Source: Erythrobacteraceae bacterium CCH12-C2
GTDB lineage: Bacteria > Pseudomonadota > Alphaproteobacteria > Sphingomonadales > Sphingomonadaceae
Length of the DNA stretch: 64,000 bases
Assembly (NCBI GenBank): GCA_001556995.1
Contig: LSKF01000136.1
Span: 33,824 to 97,823, forward strand
Reading direction: 5' to 3'
Shown: in pieces, positions 27,331 through 36,501 of the stretch
How positions within the stretch are numbered: position 1 is the first letter of the stretch
How the letters are laid out: each line of letters begins with the position of its first letter
Notes under the pieces: generated by a model
Database searches by the model: none
Told to the model about the DNA's origin: nothing
Seen by the model: the letters and a program-made list of their open reading frames with translations, nothing else
Made by a program: the position numbers and the translations under genes

Positions 27331-28511
27331 GCGGCGGCGGCGATGACAAACATCTGAAGCCCGCCACCCGGCTGGTGCGCGGCGGACGGCGCAAGGAGTG
27401 GACCGGCCCGGTCGTCAACCCGCCGATCTGGCGCGGCTCGACCCACCTCTATGATTGCGACGCCGATCGCCACGCGGCGGGGGGCAACAATGCCGACGGC
27501 CAGTTCTTCTACGGCCGCCGAGGCGCGCCGACGCAGTGGGCGCTGGCCGAGGCGCTGACCCAGATCGAGCCGGGGGCCCATGGCACACAGCTTTACCCCA
27601 GCGGGGTGGCGGCGATTGCCGGGTGCATGCTCGCGGTGCTGAAGCCCGGCGACCGGCTGCTGATGGCTGACAATGCCTATGACCCCTCGCGCAGCATGGC
27701 GACCGGTCTGCTTGCGCGGATGGGGGTGACGACCACCTTTTTCGATCCCCTCGACCTAGACGCCTACCGCGCGCTGTTCGTCGATCCGGTCAAGGCGGTA
27801 TGGCTCGAAAGCCCAGGCAGCCTGACCTTCGAGGTCTGCGATGTGCCCGCACTCGCCGCCATCGCCCGCGAACACGGCGCAGTGACGATGATCGACAACA
27901 CCTGGGCGAGCCCGCTCGGCTTTGCCGCGCTCAATCATGGCTGCGACATCGTGATGATGAGCCTGTCGAAGCATGTCGGCGGCCATTCCGACCTGATGAT
28001 GGGCGCGGCAAGCGCGGGCAAGCGTTGGTACACCGCCTTGCGCCGCACCGCGCAGGAGCTGGGGCAGGTGGTCTCGCCCGATGACGCCGCCCTCGCCGCG
28101 CGGGGCCTGCGCACCATGGGGCTGAGGCTGGAGGCGCAGACGTGCTCAGCGCTCAAGGTGGCAAGTTGGCTCGAAGCGCAGCCGCAGGTCGCCCGCGTGC
28201 TGTGCCCCCTGCTGCCCTCGGACCCCGGCCACGCGCTGTGGCAGCGCGACTTTACCGGGGGCTGCGGCCTGTTCGCCTTTGTCCTTGCCAGCGACGATCC
28301 GCAGGCCTCAGCGCGGGTGGCCGATGCGCTGGACCTGTTCGGGATCGGCTATAGCTGGGGCGGGTTTGAAAGCCTCGCGCTCCCCATCCGGCCCGAGGAT
28401 TACCGCAGCCTGATGCCCGGCCCCGGCGCGCCGGCGATCCGCCTCGCCATCGGGCTCGAAGACCCCGAGGATCTGATCGCCGACCTCGCGCAGGCATTGG
28501 CGCTGGCATAG
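27327..28511 (+). CDS. metC: Cystathionine beta-lyase
   Basis: 394 residues of the Cys/Met-metabolism PLP family. The PLP lysine is Lys215 in MSLSKHVGGHSD. The N-terminal FYGRRGAPTQWALAEAL and the C-terminal YSWGGFESL (beta-lyase type) are present. It cleaves cystathionine to homocysteine, pyruvate and ammonia in methionine synthesis. It overlaps sseA by 4 bases. Other gamma-family members cannot be ruled out, but SWGGFESL favours the beta-lyase. Confidence 0.92.
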   Translation: MSGGGDDKHLKPATRLVRGGRRKEWTGPVVNPPIWRGSTHLYDCDADRHAAGGNNADGQFFYGRRGAPTQWALAEALTQIEPGAHGTQLYPSGVAAIAGCMLAVLKPGDRLLMADNAYDPSRSMATGLLARMGVTTTFFDPLDLDAYRALFVDPVKAVWLESPGSLTFEVCDVPALAAIAREHGAVTMIDNTWASPLGFAALNHGCDIVMMSLSKHVGGHSDLMMGAASAGKRWYTALRRTAQELGQVVSPDDAALAARGLRTMGLRLEAQTCSALKVASWLEAQPQVARVLCPLLPSDPGHALWQRDFTGGCGLFAFVLASDDPQASARVADALDLFGIGYSWGGFESLALPIRPEDYRSLMPGPGAPAIRLAIGLEDPEDLIADLAQALALA

Positions 28512-28599
28512 CGGGGCTTTTGCGGGACAATAGTTCCGCTTGGACCACGGCAATGCATTCTCGCTGGAACGTGTGGGCGCCTTCGCCCATTTGCCCGTC

Positions 28600-29358
28600 A
28601 TGAAAGCTATCGGCACCATCTATCTTGTCGGCGCAGGGCCGGGTCCGGTGGACCTCCTGACCCTGCGCGCCGCGCACCTGATCGGCGATGCGCGGGTGAT
28701 CGTTCATGACGGGCTGATCGGCCCCGACATTCTGGGCCTCGCCCGCCCCGATGCGCGTCTGATCTCGGTCGCCAAGCAGCGGGCACGCCACACCCTGCCG
28801 CAGGACGACATCAACGCGCTGCTCGTGCGTGAGGCTCTGGCGGGGCGCGATGTGGTGCGGTTGAAGGGCGGCGATCCCTTCATCTTCGGGCGCGGCGGCG
28901 AGGAAGCCGAAGCCGCGCGCGCCGCAGGGGTGCCGGTCGAGGTCGTCCCCGGCATTTCGGCGGCGAACGGCGCAGCGGCAGCCAGCTGCATCGCCCTCAC
29001 CCACCGCGACGCTTCCAGCATCGTCAGCTTCGTCGCAGGCCAGTGCAAGGGCCTCTCCGAACAGAACTGGTCAGGCCTTGCGGGCAAGGGTCGCACATTG
29101 GTGATCTACATGGGGGTCTCCACCGCCCCGCAGATCGCCGATAAACTGATGTCCGATGGCCTGACCCCCGACATGCCCATCGCGGTGATCGAAAACGCCG
29201 CGCGCCCGGAAATGCGGGTGCTGCGCGGGCTGCTCGCGGGCCTGCCCGATCTGGTGGAGCGTGAGGCCGTGCAAAGCCCCGCGCTCATCGTCATCGGCGA
29301 AGTCACCGCGCGCGAAGACGCGACAGTGGCCGCACTCGTACAGGAAGCTGCACAATGA
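28600..29358 (+). CDS. cobA: Uroporphyrinogen-III C-methyltransferase
   Basis: 252 residues from ATG 28600, just before the conserved IGTIYLVGAGPGPVDLLTLRA; a TTG at 28540 in the same frame would add 20 unconserved residues. RLKGGDPFIFGRGGEEAEA and PGISAANGAAA are family signatures. It adds two methyl groups from SAM to uroporphyrinogen III, giving precorrin-2, the precursor of siroheme. Its place directly before the sulfite reductase genes indicates siroheme supply. It is the short, single-domain form (no CysG dehydrogenase/ferrochelatase part). Confidence 0.94.
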   Translation: MKAIGTIYLVGAGPGPVDLLTLRAAHLIGDARVIVHDGLIGPDILGLARPDARLISVAKQRARHTLPQDDINALLVREALAGRDVVRLKGGDPFIFGRGGEEAEAARAAGVPVEVVPGISAANGAAAASCIALTHRDASSIVSFVAGQCKGLSEQNWSGLAGKGRTLVIYMGVSTAPQIADKLMSDGLTPDMPIAVIENAARPEMRVLRGLLAGLPDLVEREAVQSPALIVIGEVTAREDATVAALVQEAAQ

Positions 29359-29654
29359 AAATCCTCACCGGCAATGATCTGCGCACCGGCGCGGTGGTGT
29401 GGTGGAACGGCACCGGCTGGTCGCTGTTCGTCGACGATGCCGTGGACATCGGCACCGACGCCGAGGAAATCATGGCCCGCGAAGTCGCCACCCGCCGGGT
29501 CAACGTGCCCTATGTGATCGACGCCAGCATCGACGCCGCAGGCCACGTGCGCCCGGCCCATATCAAGGACCGGGTGCGCGCATTGGGCCCGACCGTGCGG
29601 CGCGATCTTGCCGTGCCGACTGCCGACAAGACCGGCTGGGATTGGGTGATCTGA
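29355..29654 (+). CDS. DUF2849 domain-containing protein
   Basis: 99 residues. MKILTGNDLRTGAVVWWNG and WSLFVDDAVDIG match the DUF2849 family, which in alphaproteobacteria lies beside sulfite reductase. It overlaps the methyltransferase gene by 4 bases and ends one base before cysI. The role is unknown; the genomic context suggests help with sulfite reductase assembly or electron supply. Confidence 0.88.
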   Translation: MKILTGNDLRTGAVVWWNGTGWSLFVDDAVDIGTDAEEIMAREVATRRVNVPYVIDASIDAAGHVRPAHIKDRVRALGPTVRRDLAVPTADKTGWDWVI

Positions 29655-29655
29655 G

Positions 29656-31314
29656 ATGTATCAATACGACCAATATGATCAGGCCATGGTGGACGCGCGC
29701 GTCGCCGAATTCCGCGATCAGGCTCGCCGCCGTCTGGAAGGCAGTCTGAGCGAGGACCAGTTCAAGCCGCTCAGGCTGATGAACGGGCTCTACCTGCAAC
29801 TCCACGCCTATATGCTGCGCGTGGCGATCCCCTACGGCACGCTGAATAGCCGCCAGATGGAGGCGCTCGCCGAGATCGCGGAGAAGTATGACCGCGGCTA
29901 TGGCCACTTCACCACCCGGCAGAACATCCAGTACAACTGGATCAAGCTGGAGGACGCGGCCGATGCGCTCGCGGACCTCGCCAAGGTCGAGATGCATGCC
30001 ATCCAGACCAGCGGCAATTGCATCCGCAACATCAGCGCCGATCACTTTTCCGGCGCGGCGGCGGATGAAGTGGTGGACCCCCGCCCCTATGCCGAGCTGA
30101 TGCGCCAGTGGTCGAGCTTCCACCCGGAGTTCACCTACCTGCCGCGCAAGTTCAAGATCGCGGTGATCGCGAGCGAGAAGGACCGCGCGGCGATGCGGCT
30201 GCACGATATCGGTGTGCGCATCGTCGAGCGGGACGGCGCAGTGGGCGCGCAGTTCTATGCAGGCGGCGGCATGGGCCGCACGCCGATGATCGCCCCGCTG
30301 ATCCGCGACTTCGTGCCGATCGATCACTTCATCACTTATGCCGAGGCCTGCCTTCGGGTCTACAACCGCTACGGTCGGCGCGACAACAAGTACAAGGCGC
30401 GGATCAAGATCCTCGTCCATGAACTCGGCGCGGCGGAATACACCCGTCAGGTCGAGGACGAATTCGCGCACCTGCTAAGCGTCGGGGTTGAACCGCCGCG
30501 CGAGGAGCTGGCGCGGATCACCGCATATTTCGCCCCTCCCCCGTTCGTGTCGAGCGAAGTCGAGACACAAAGCCTCTCGACTACGCTCGAGGCGAACGGT
30601 GGTCAGGGAAGCGCATTCGGGCAGTGGGTCCGCCGCAACACCCACGCCCACAAAGCGCCGGGCTACGTCTCGGCCGTCATCAGCCTCAAGCCCGTCGGCG
30701 GCATCCCCGGCGATGCGACCGCTGAGCAGATGCGCCTCGTGGCCGGGTTGGCGCGCGACTACAGCTTTGACGAGCTCAGGGTCATGCATACGCAGAACCT
30801 GCTGCTGCCCCATGTGGCCATCGCCGACCTTCCCGCCGTTTGGCAGGCGCTCGACGCAGCGGGCCTTGCCAGCCCCAATATGGACACCATCGAAGACATC
30901 ATCGCCTGCCCCGGCCTTGATTATTGCAGCCTCGCCAACGCCCGCTCGATCCCGCTCGCTCAGCGCATTTCGGAGCGTTTTGCTGCCAGCGGTCGCACTG
31001 AGGTGGTCGGCGAGCTGAAGCTGAAAATCTCCGGGTGCATCAACGCCTGCGGGCACCACCACGCGGGCCACATCGGCATCCTCGGCGTCGACAAGAAGGG
31101 CACCGAAAATTACCAGCTCTCGCTCGGCGGGTCGGAGGCGGAGGACGTCAGCCTCGCCAAGATCACCGGCCCCGGCTTCGACGAGGACGGCGTGATCGCC
31201 GCCGTGGAGAAAGTCTCCGACGTCTATCTCGGCGCGCGTCAGGATGGCGAGCGTTTCCTCGACACCTACCGCCGCATCGGCATGGAGCCGTTCAAGGAGG
31301 CGCTTTATGGGTAA
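29656..31314 (+). CDS. cysI: Sulfite reductase hemoprotein subunit (nitrite/sulfite reductase family)
   Basis: 552 residues. The siroheme/4Fe-4S ligands are in CPGLDYC (C-x5-C) and GCINACGHHHAG (C-x3-C). The N-terminal RGYGHFTTRQNIQYNW is the ferredoxin-like substrate-side motif. It reduces sulfite to sulfide with six electrons in the cytoplasm. No flavoprotein (CysJ) gene is adjacent, so electrons may come from ferredoxin or another donor. About 20 residues (near 296-315) are encoded by a palindromic repeat inserted in frame. The 3' end overlaps the DUF934 gene by 8 bases. An assimilatory nitrite reductase cannot be excluded from sequence, but the cysH context argues for sulfite. Confidence 0.92.
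   Translation: MYQYDQYDQAMVDARVAEFRDQARRRLEGSLSEDQFKPLRLMNGLYLQLHAYMLRVAIPYGTLNSRQMEALAEIAEKYDRGYGHFTTRQNIQYNWIKLEDAADALADLAKVEMHAIQTSGNCIRNISADHFSGAAADEVVDPRPYAELMRQWSSFHPEFTYLPRKFKIAVIASEKDRAAMRLHDIGVRIVERDGAVGAQFYAGGGMGRTPMIAPLIRDFVPIDHFITYAEACLRVYNRYGRRDNKYKARIKILVHELGAAEYTRQVEDEFAHLLSVGVEPPREELARITAYFAPPPFVSSEVETQSLSTTLEANGGQGSAFGQWVRRNTHAHKAPGYVSAVISLKPVGGIPGDATAEQMRLVAGLARDYSFDELRVMHTQNLLLPHVAIADLPAVWQALDAAGLASPNMDTIEDIIACPGLDYCSLANARSIPLAQRISERFAASGRTEVVGELKLKISGCINACGHHHAGHIGILGVDKKGTENYQLSLGGSEAEDVSLAKITGPGFDEDGVIAAVEKVSDVYLGARQDGERFLDTYRRIGMEPFKEALYG
30541..30599. repeat. Palindromic repeat inserted in the cysI coding sequence
   Basis: CCGTTCGTGTCGAGCGAAGT and its continuation form an inverted repeat with ACTACGCTCGAGGCGAACGG. 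The arms pair nearly fully across a short loop. It reads through in frame as SSEVETQSLSTTLEAN, unlike the sequence around it. The arms end in CGTTCG/CGAACG as in the intergenic repeats at 41981 and 49504, though the internal sequence differs. Confidence 0.85.
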
Positions 31315-31762
31315 TGATCTGGGCTCCTCGCCCGACGAGGTGCAGTTCCGCTTCCGCGACGATGAACCCGTCGATCATGGCACCGTCACGGTCGATGCCT
31401 GCTGCGACCAGACCAACGCCACCGCCGTCCGCATCGAGCCGGGCGATGATGCGCGCCTGCTTCTGCCCTTCCTTGACCGGTTGGCGCTGGTCGAGGTAAA
31501 CTTCCCCAGCTTCGGCGACGGGCGCGGCTATTCCGCCGCCCGGATCCTGCGCGAGGCGGGCTACACCGGCGAACTGCGCGCTGTGGGCGATGTGCTCATC
31601 GACCAGCTGAGCCACATGCGCAGATGTGGCTTCGACAGCTTCGCCCCCGACAAGCGCCTCGACGAGGAAGACGCGGCCCGCGCCTTCGCCACGTGGGACA
31701 ATGTCTACCAGCGCGCCGCTGATCGGCGCCGCACCATTGCGGAGATCCGCCATGACGTCTGA
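31307..31762 (+). CDS. DUF934 domain-containing protein
   Basis: 151 residues from ATG 31307, which overlaps the end of cysI by 8 bases; the frame is open further upstream but only inside cysI. LVEVNFPSFGDGRGYSAARILRE and GYTGELRAVGDVLIDQL are the conserved family core. DUF934 proteins regularly accompany cysI and cysH and are presumed accessory to assimilatory sulfite reduction. The 3' end overlaps cysH. Confidence 0.9.
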   Translation: MGNDLGSSPDEVQFRFRDDEPVDHGTVTVDACCDQTNATAVRIEPGDDARLLLPFLDRLALVEVNFPSFGDGRGYSAARILREAGYTGELRAVGDVLIDQLSHMRRCGFDSFAPDKRLDEEDAARAFATWDNVYQRAADRRRTIAEIRHDV

Positions 31763-32528
31763 ATTCGGTGTCTCCCAAGAGGGCCGCACCCGCGACACGC
31801 TCGACCTCGCCCCGCGCTTTACTGAGCATGATGCGGTGCGTCTCAACCGCATGTTCCGGGGCGCGTCGACGCAGGAAATGCTCGATGCGGTGATCCGCGA
31901 CGGGCTGGCGGGCGACCTCGCGGTGGTCTCCAGCTTCGGTGCGGAGAGCGCGGTGCTGCTGCATCTGGTCGCTTCTGTCGATCCGGCGGTGCCGGTGCTG
32001 TTCCTTGATACGGGCAAGCATTTCCCCGAAACGCTGGCCTATCGCGATCTGTTGGTGGAGCGCCTCGGCCTCAATCTGGTGGTGCTCACCCCCGATCCAG
32101 AGGATTTGGCCAAGCGCGACGAGACCGGCCTCAGATGGTCCTACGATCCCGATGGCTGCTGCGAAATCCGCAAGGTCAAGCCGCTGGAAAAGGCGCTACA
32201 GGGCTATGATGCCAGCTTTACCGGGCGCAAGGCGTTTCAGGCGGCGACCCGTGCGAACCTGCCGCGCTTTGAGGTCGATACCTCGGACGCGCAGGGGCGG
32301 CTCAAGATCAACCCGCTGATCGATTGGGACGCGAGCCAGATCGAGGCTTACTTCATCCAGCACGACCTGCCCCGCCACCCGCTGATTGCGCAAGGCTATC
32401 CCTCGATCGGCTGCTCGCCCTGCACCACGCAGGTCGCGCCGGGCGAAGACCCGCGCTCAGGCCGGTGGAAGGGCTGGGACAAGACCGAATGCGGCATCCA
32501 CAAGCCCGGCGAGGAGCCGTTTCTCTGA
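31752..32528 (+). CDS. cysH: Phosphoadenylyl/adenylyl-sulfate reductase, 4Fe-4S type
   Basis: 258 residues from ATG 31752; upstream frame belongs to the overlap. It has a PAPS-reductase fold: SSFGAESAVLLHL at the nucleotide loop and LFLDTGKHFPETL. Four cysteines for a 4Fe-4S cluster are present: Cys136-Cys137 in DGCCEIRKVKPL and Cys221/Cys224 in GCSPC. The redox Cys is in ECGIH near the C-terminus. The cluster-bearing form is typical of enzymes that use APS directly, so this is most likely an APS reductase giving sulfite. It overlaps the DUF934 gene by 11 bases and ends the sulfur operon. Confidence 0.94.
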   Translation: MTSEFGVSQEGRTRDTLDLAPRFTEHDAVRLNRMFRGASTQEMLDAVIRDGLAGDLAVVSSFGAESAVLLHLVASVDPAVPVLFLDTGKHFPETLAYRDLLVERLGLNLVVLTPDPEDLAKRDETGLRWSYDPDGCCEIRKVKPLEKALQGYDASFTGRKAFQAATRANLPRFEVDTSDAQGRLKINPLIDWDASQIEAYFIQHDLPRHPLIAQGYPSIGCSPCTTQVAPGEDPRSGRWKGWDKTECGIHKPGEEPFL

Positions 32529-32537
32529 TCTACCGAC

Positions 32538-32623
32538 CCGTCATCCCAGCGAAAGCTGGGACCTAGAGCCGCAAGCGCAGACCGATGAGGCCCTAGGCCC
32601 CAGCATTCGCTGGGGTGACGGGA
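32538..32623. repeat. Intergenic palindromic repeat after cysH
   Basis: CCCGTCATCCCAGCGAAAGC near the left end pairs with GCATTCGCTGGGGTGACGGG at the right end; inner parts GGACCTAG and CCCTAGGCC pair too. This is an imperfect long inverted repeat of about 86 bases, 10 bases after the cysH stop. It could end transcription of the sulfur operon. The CGTCATCCCAGCGAAAGCTGG arm is a type I know as dispersed in sphingomonad genomes. Confidence 0.75.
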
Positions 32624-32669
32624 GTGCTTTGCACTTTGCCAAGCCAAACCAATGCGCTAGCCTAGTAAT

Positions 32670-33242
32670 ATGCTCGCCCTGCTCCTCGCCGCCGCCCAGC
32701 CTGCGGACACCCCGCCCGCGCCCGATTGCTCCTATGATCTGGAGGCGATGCTGGCGCTCGACCGCAAGGCGTTTGATCAGGACATGGATGGCGGATGGCG
32801 GGCGCTTGCACTGAAGGACGGCTGCGAAATCGCTGCGGCTGAACTGATCCGCGCCTGGCGGCACGAAAAGCGTGACCACGAGGGCATTCTCTACTGGCAT
32901 GAGGGGCAAATGCGCGCGTTCGGCGGACAGACCGAAGAAGCGATCGCCTTGTTCGAACTCACCTACAATCCGCCCGAATTCGACGGCGATTTTGGCTGGA
33001 ACCACTATGTCTCGGGCACCATCGCCTTCCTGCTGGGAAAGCGCGACCACCTGCGCCAGTCAATCGAACGGTTGAAGGCCATCCCCGAGCCCGAAAACAA
33101 CAGTTTCACCCGCCCTGATGGATCGGTTGTGCGATTGGCTTGGCCGCCCAACCTGAACGTTCTCGAAGCCTTCGAGCGGTGCTGGGGCAAGTCCTACAAG
33201 GAAGCTTACGGCACCGAGGCCTGCGCCGTGCCTAAAGGCTAA
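32670..33242 (+). CDS. Hypothetical protein, probably exported
   Basis: 190 residues, no known family recognised. The short hydrophobic start MLALLLAAAQ may be an export signal. The middle (LYWHEGQMRAFGGQTEEAIALFELTYN) resembles one tetratricopeptide-like helical pair. Four cysteines (about residues 20, 51, 172 and 185) could form disulfides outside the cytoplasm. It converges with the epimerase gene, overlapping it by 4 bases at the 3' ends. Confidence 0.7.
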   Translation: MLALLLAAAQPADTPPAPDCSYDLEAMLALDRKAFDQDMDGGWRALALKDGCEIAAAELIRAWRHEKRDHEGILYWHEGQMRAFGGQTEEAIALFELTYNPPEFDGDFGWNHYVSGTIAFLLGKRDHLRQSIERLKAIPEPENNSFTRPDGSVVRLAWPPNLNVLEAFERCWGKSYKEAYGTEACAVPKG

Positions 33243-34156
33243 ACCCACCCCTGGCGCTTGTACCACTCTGCGGTCGCCTTCAGCCCCTCGTCGCCCGCGA
33301 TACGCGGCTGCCAAATGCCCGCAGGCGGGCTACGGTCGAAGCGCGACACCCAGTTGGGGTGGCACATGTAGCCCACGCGGTCGGCGGTGAGCTTCGCCCG
33401 ATCGCCGCGCGCGAGGCGGTCGGCGGCGGCGGCGGCTTCGAGCACGGCACGCGGCAGATGCGGGGCGAACACCCTGCCCCGCCCCATTGCCCGGCCGATG
33501 GCTTGGGCAAGCTCCTTGTGGCTCCACCCGCCCTCGCGGCCGTCATCGGGTTCGTAGGTCTGCTTCTTCGTCGCAGCCGCGTTGCTGGCCGCCAGCGTCA
33601 CCAACAACGCGGCCAAGTCATCGGCGTGGATGATCGAGGTCGCCCCGCCCGGCGGCAGTGGCACCACGCCCCACTTCGCAGCGCGGAACAGGTCGAGCAT
33701 GTCGATATCACGCGGGCCATAGACGGCGGGCGGGCGCACCGTGGTCCAATCCAGCCCGGAAGCCTCCACCAGCGCCTCGGCCCGCGCCTTGGACGCGCCA
33801 TAGGCCGACAAAGCGGGCATCCGCGCGGCGAGCGAGGAGACGAACACCAGCCGCTTGACCTCCGCCGCCGCCATCGCAGCGAGCACATTGGCGGTGCCGG
33901 TGACATTGGCGGTCTCGAATTCCGCCGGGTCCGGCGTATTGGTCAGCCCCGCGACGTGGATCACAGCGTCGGCCCCGGCGACCAGCGCGGTGAGTGCGGC
34001 TCCATCTGCGAGGTCGCCGGACACCCACTCCACCCCGACGCGCGGCGACTGCGCGCGGCGGGCAAGCGCGCGCACCTGATGGCCCTGCGTCAGCGCCGCG
34101 TTCAGCACCGCGCTGCCGACAAAACCCGTTGCCCCGGTGATCGCGAGCAGGCTCAC
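33239..34156 (-). CDS. NAD(P)-dependent epimerase/dehydratase family protein
   Basis: 305 residues from GTG 34156, which overlaps the proB stop (GTGA) and directly precedes the Rossmann motif GATGFVGSAV; the frame is open to 34189. It is an extended SDR. The usual Tyr-x3-Lys pair appears as YGASKARAE, and HVAGLTN follows the third strand. Such proteins act on nucleotide sugars, quinone-like or lipid substrates; no substrate can be assigned. It is translated with proB, but a role in proline synthesis is not implied. Confidence 0.87.
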   Translation of the reverse strand: MSLLAITGATGFVGSAVLNAALTQGHQVRALARRAQSPRVGVEWVSGDLADGAALTALVAGADAVIHVAGLTNTPDPAEFETANVTGTANVLAAMAAAEVKRLVFVSSLAARMPALSAYGASKARAEALVEASGLDWTTVRPPAVYGPRDIDMLDLFRAAKWGVVPLPPGGATSIIHADDLAALLVTLAASNAAATKKQTYEPDDGREGGWSHKELAQAIGRAMGRGRVFAPHLPRAVLEAAAAADRLARGDRAKLTADRVGYMCHPNWVSRFDRSPPAGIWQPRIAGDEGLKATAEWYKRQGWV

Positions 34157-35271
34157 AGCAGCACCATATGATCGCGGTGGATGACGCAAGATCGCGGGGC
34201 ATAGCCAAGGCGTTCGGCCTGATCCTCGGCGCGCCGACCGGCGATAAGCTGCGCCTCGGCCGAATCGTATTCGGCAAGGCCCTGCGCCAGCCGCTCACCC
34301 CTAAGGCTCACCACGCTGACGAGATCGCCGCGCCGGAACTGGCCCGAAACGCCGACCACGCCTGCCGCCAGCAGGCTCGCCCCGCCCTTCAGCGCCTCGG
34401 CGCAGCCCTTATCGACCCTGAGTTCGCCCGCCGGCGCGAGCCGTCCGCCGAGCCAAGCCTTGCGCGCGGAATCGCTGCGGACGGGAAGGAACAGCGTCCC
34501 CGTTCCCGCGCTGAGCGCATGGGCAATCGGCGCATCATGCGTGCCGTTGAGGATCGCGAGCGCGATCCCGGCGCGGGTCGCGATCTGCGCCGCTTGTAAT
34601 TTCGACACCATCCCACCCGAGCCAAGGCCAGAGGACGAGGCCCCGCTCGCCATGGCCAGCACCTCTGGCGTCACGGCGTCAACCACCGGGATCAGCGCCG
34701 CCCCCGCCTCGCGCGGATCGCGATCATACAGGCCATCAACGTCCGAGAGCAGCAACACCAGATCGGCATTGGCCGCCTGCGCCACGCGCGCGGCCAGCCG
34801 ATCGTTATCGCCGAACCGGATTTCCTCCGTGGCGACCGAATCGTTTTCGTTGATGACAGGGATGACGCCGGCCTCCAGCAGCCGGTCGAGCGTCGCCGCA
34901 GCGTTCAGGTAGCGCCGCCGATCCTCCAGATCGCCGAGCGTGAGCAGCATCTGCGCCGCCGTGATCCCCTCACCGCCCAGCGCGCGCGACCACAGATCGG
35001 CAAGCGCAATCTGCCCGACGGCGGCGGCTGCCTGCGCGTCCGCGAGGCTTCCCCGGCCGCCCTTGGGCAAGGCCAGCCGCGCTGCGCCGAGCGCAATCGC
35101 GCCCGAGCTTACGACGATCACCTGCGCGCCCCCGCGCCGCAGAAGCACCAGATCGCCTGCCATCCGCGCCAGCCAGCCCTCGCGCGCCGCGCCGCCGCCG
35201 ACCAGCAGCGCCGAACCGATCTTGACCACGATCCTGCGAGCAGTGGGAATGTCAGCCAGACGGGTCAGCAT
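34153..35271 (-). CDS. proB: Glutamate 5-kinase
   Basis: 372 residues from ATG 35271, 7 bases after the obgE stop; an upstream in-frame Met lies inside obgE. It has an amino-acid kinase domain with VVKIGSALLV, VVSSGAIALG, NENDSV and the SGLGSGGMVSKLQAA loop, then a C-terminal PUA domain from about residue 275. It phosphorylates glutamate in proline synthesis and is normally feedback-inhibited by proline. ProC is encoded elsewhere in the window (41170-41970); ProA was not found. Confidence 0.95.
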   Translation of the reverse strand: MLTRLADIPTARRIVVKIGSALLVGGGAAREGWLARMAGDLVLLRRGGAQVIVVSSGAIALGAARLALPKGGRGSLADAQAAAAVGQIALADLWSRALGGEGITAAQMLLTLGDLEDRRRYLNAAATLDRLLEAGVIPVINENDSVATEEIRFGDNDRLAARVAQAANADLVLLLSDVDGLYDRDPREAGAALIPVVDAVTPEVLAMASGASSSGLGSGGMVSKLQAAQIATRAGIALAILNGTHDAPIAHALSAGTGTLFLPVRSDSARKAWLGGRLAPAGELRVDKGCAEALKGGASLLAAGVVGVSGQFRRGDLVSVVSLRGERLAQGLAEYDSAEAQLIAGRRAEDQAERLGYAPRSCVIHRDHMVLL

Positions 35272-35278
35272 GAAGCCC

Positions 35279-36352
<1,074 letters not shown>

Positions 36353-36396
36353 TTACGCATTTCCGTCGCAAAATGCGAGGGGAATGGCGAATCCTG

Positions 36397-36494
36397 CTCC
36401 CCTTCCCTTGGGGGAAGCGGTTGGGGGATGGGTGTTCGGCAGCCGCGACCGTCGCACACCCACCCCTCGATCCCCTCCCTCAAGGGAGGGGAAG
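36397..36494. repeat. Palindromic repeat between the TonB receptor and obgE genes
   Basis: CTCCCCTTCCC...GGGGGATGGGTGT (36397-36435) faces ACACCCACCCCTCGATCCCC...GGGAGGGGAAG (36455-36494). The outer ends and the GGGTGT/ACACCC core pair as an imperfect long hairpin. It fills the gap after the receptor gene and may stop transcription from both sides. Part of it recurs in degenerate form at 783-825. Confidence 0.7.
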
Positions 36495-36501
36495 ATGATG
36501 G

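Noticed and set aside
34157..34189. Longer start for the epimerase gene
   Set aside because: GTG 34156 couples to the proB stop and sits right before the Rossmann strand; the 11 extra residues are unconserved.
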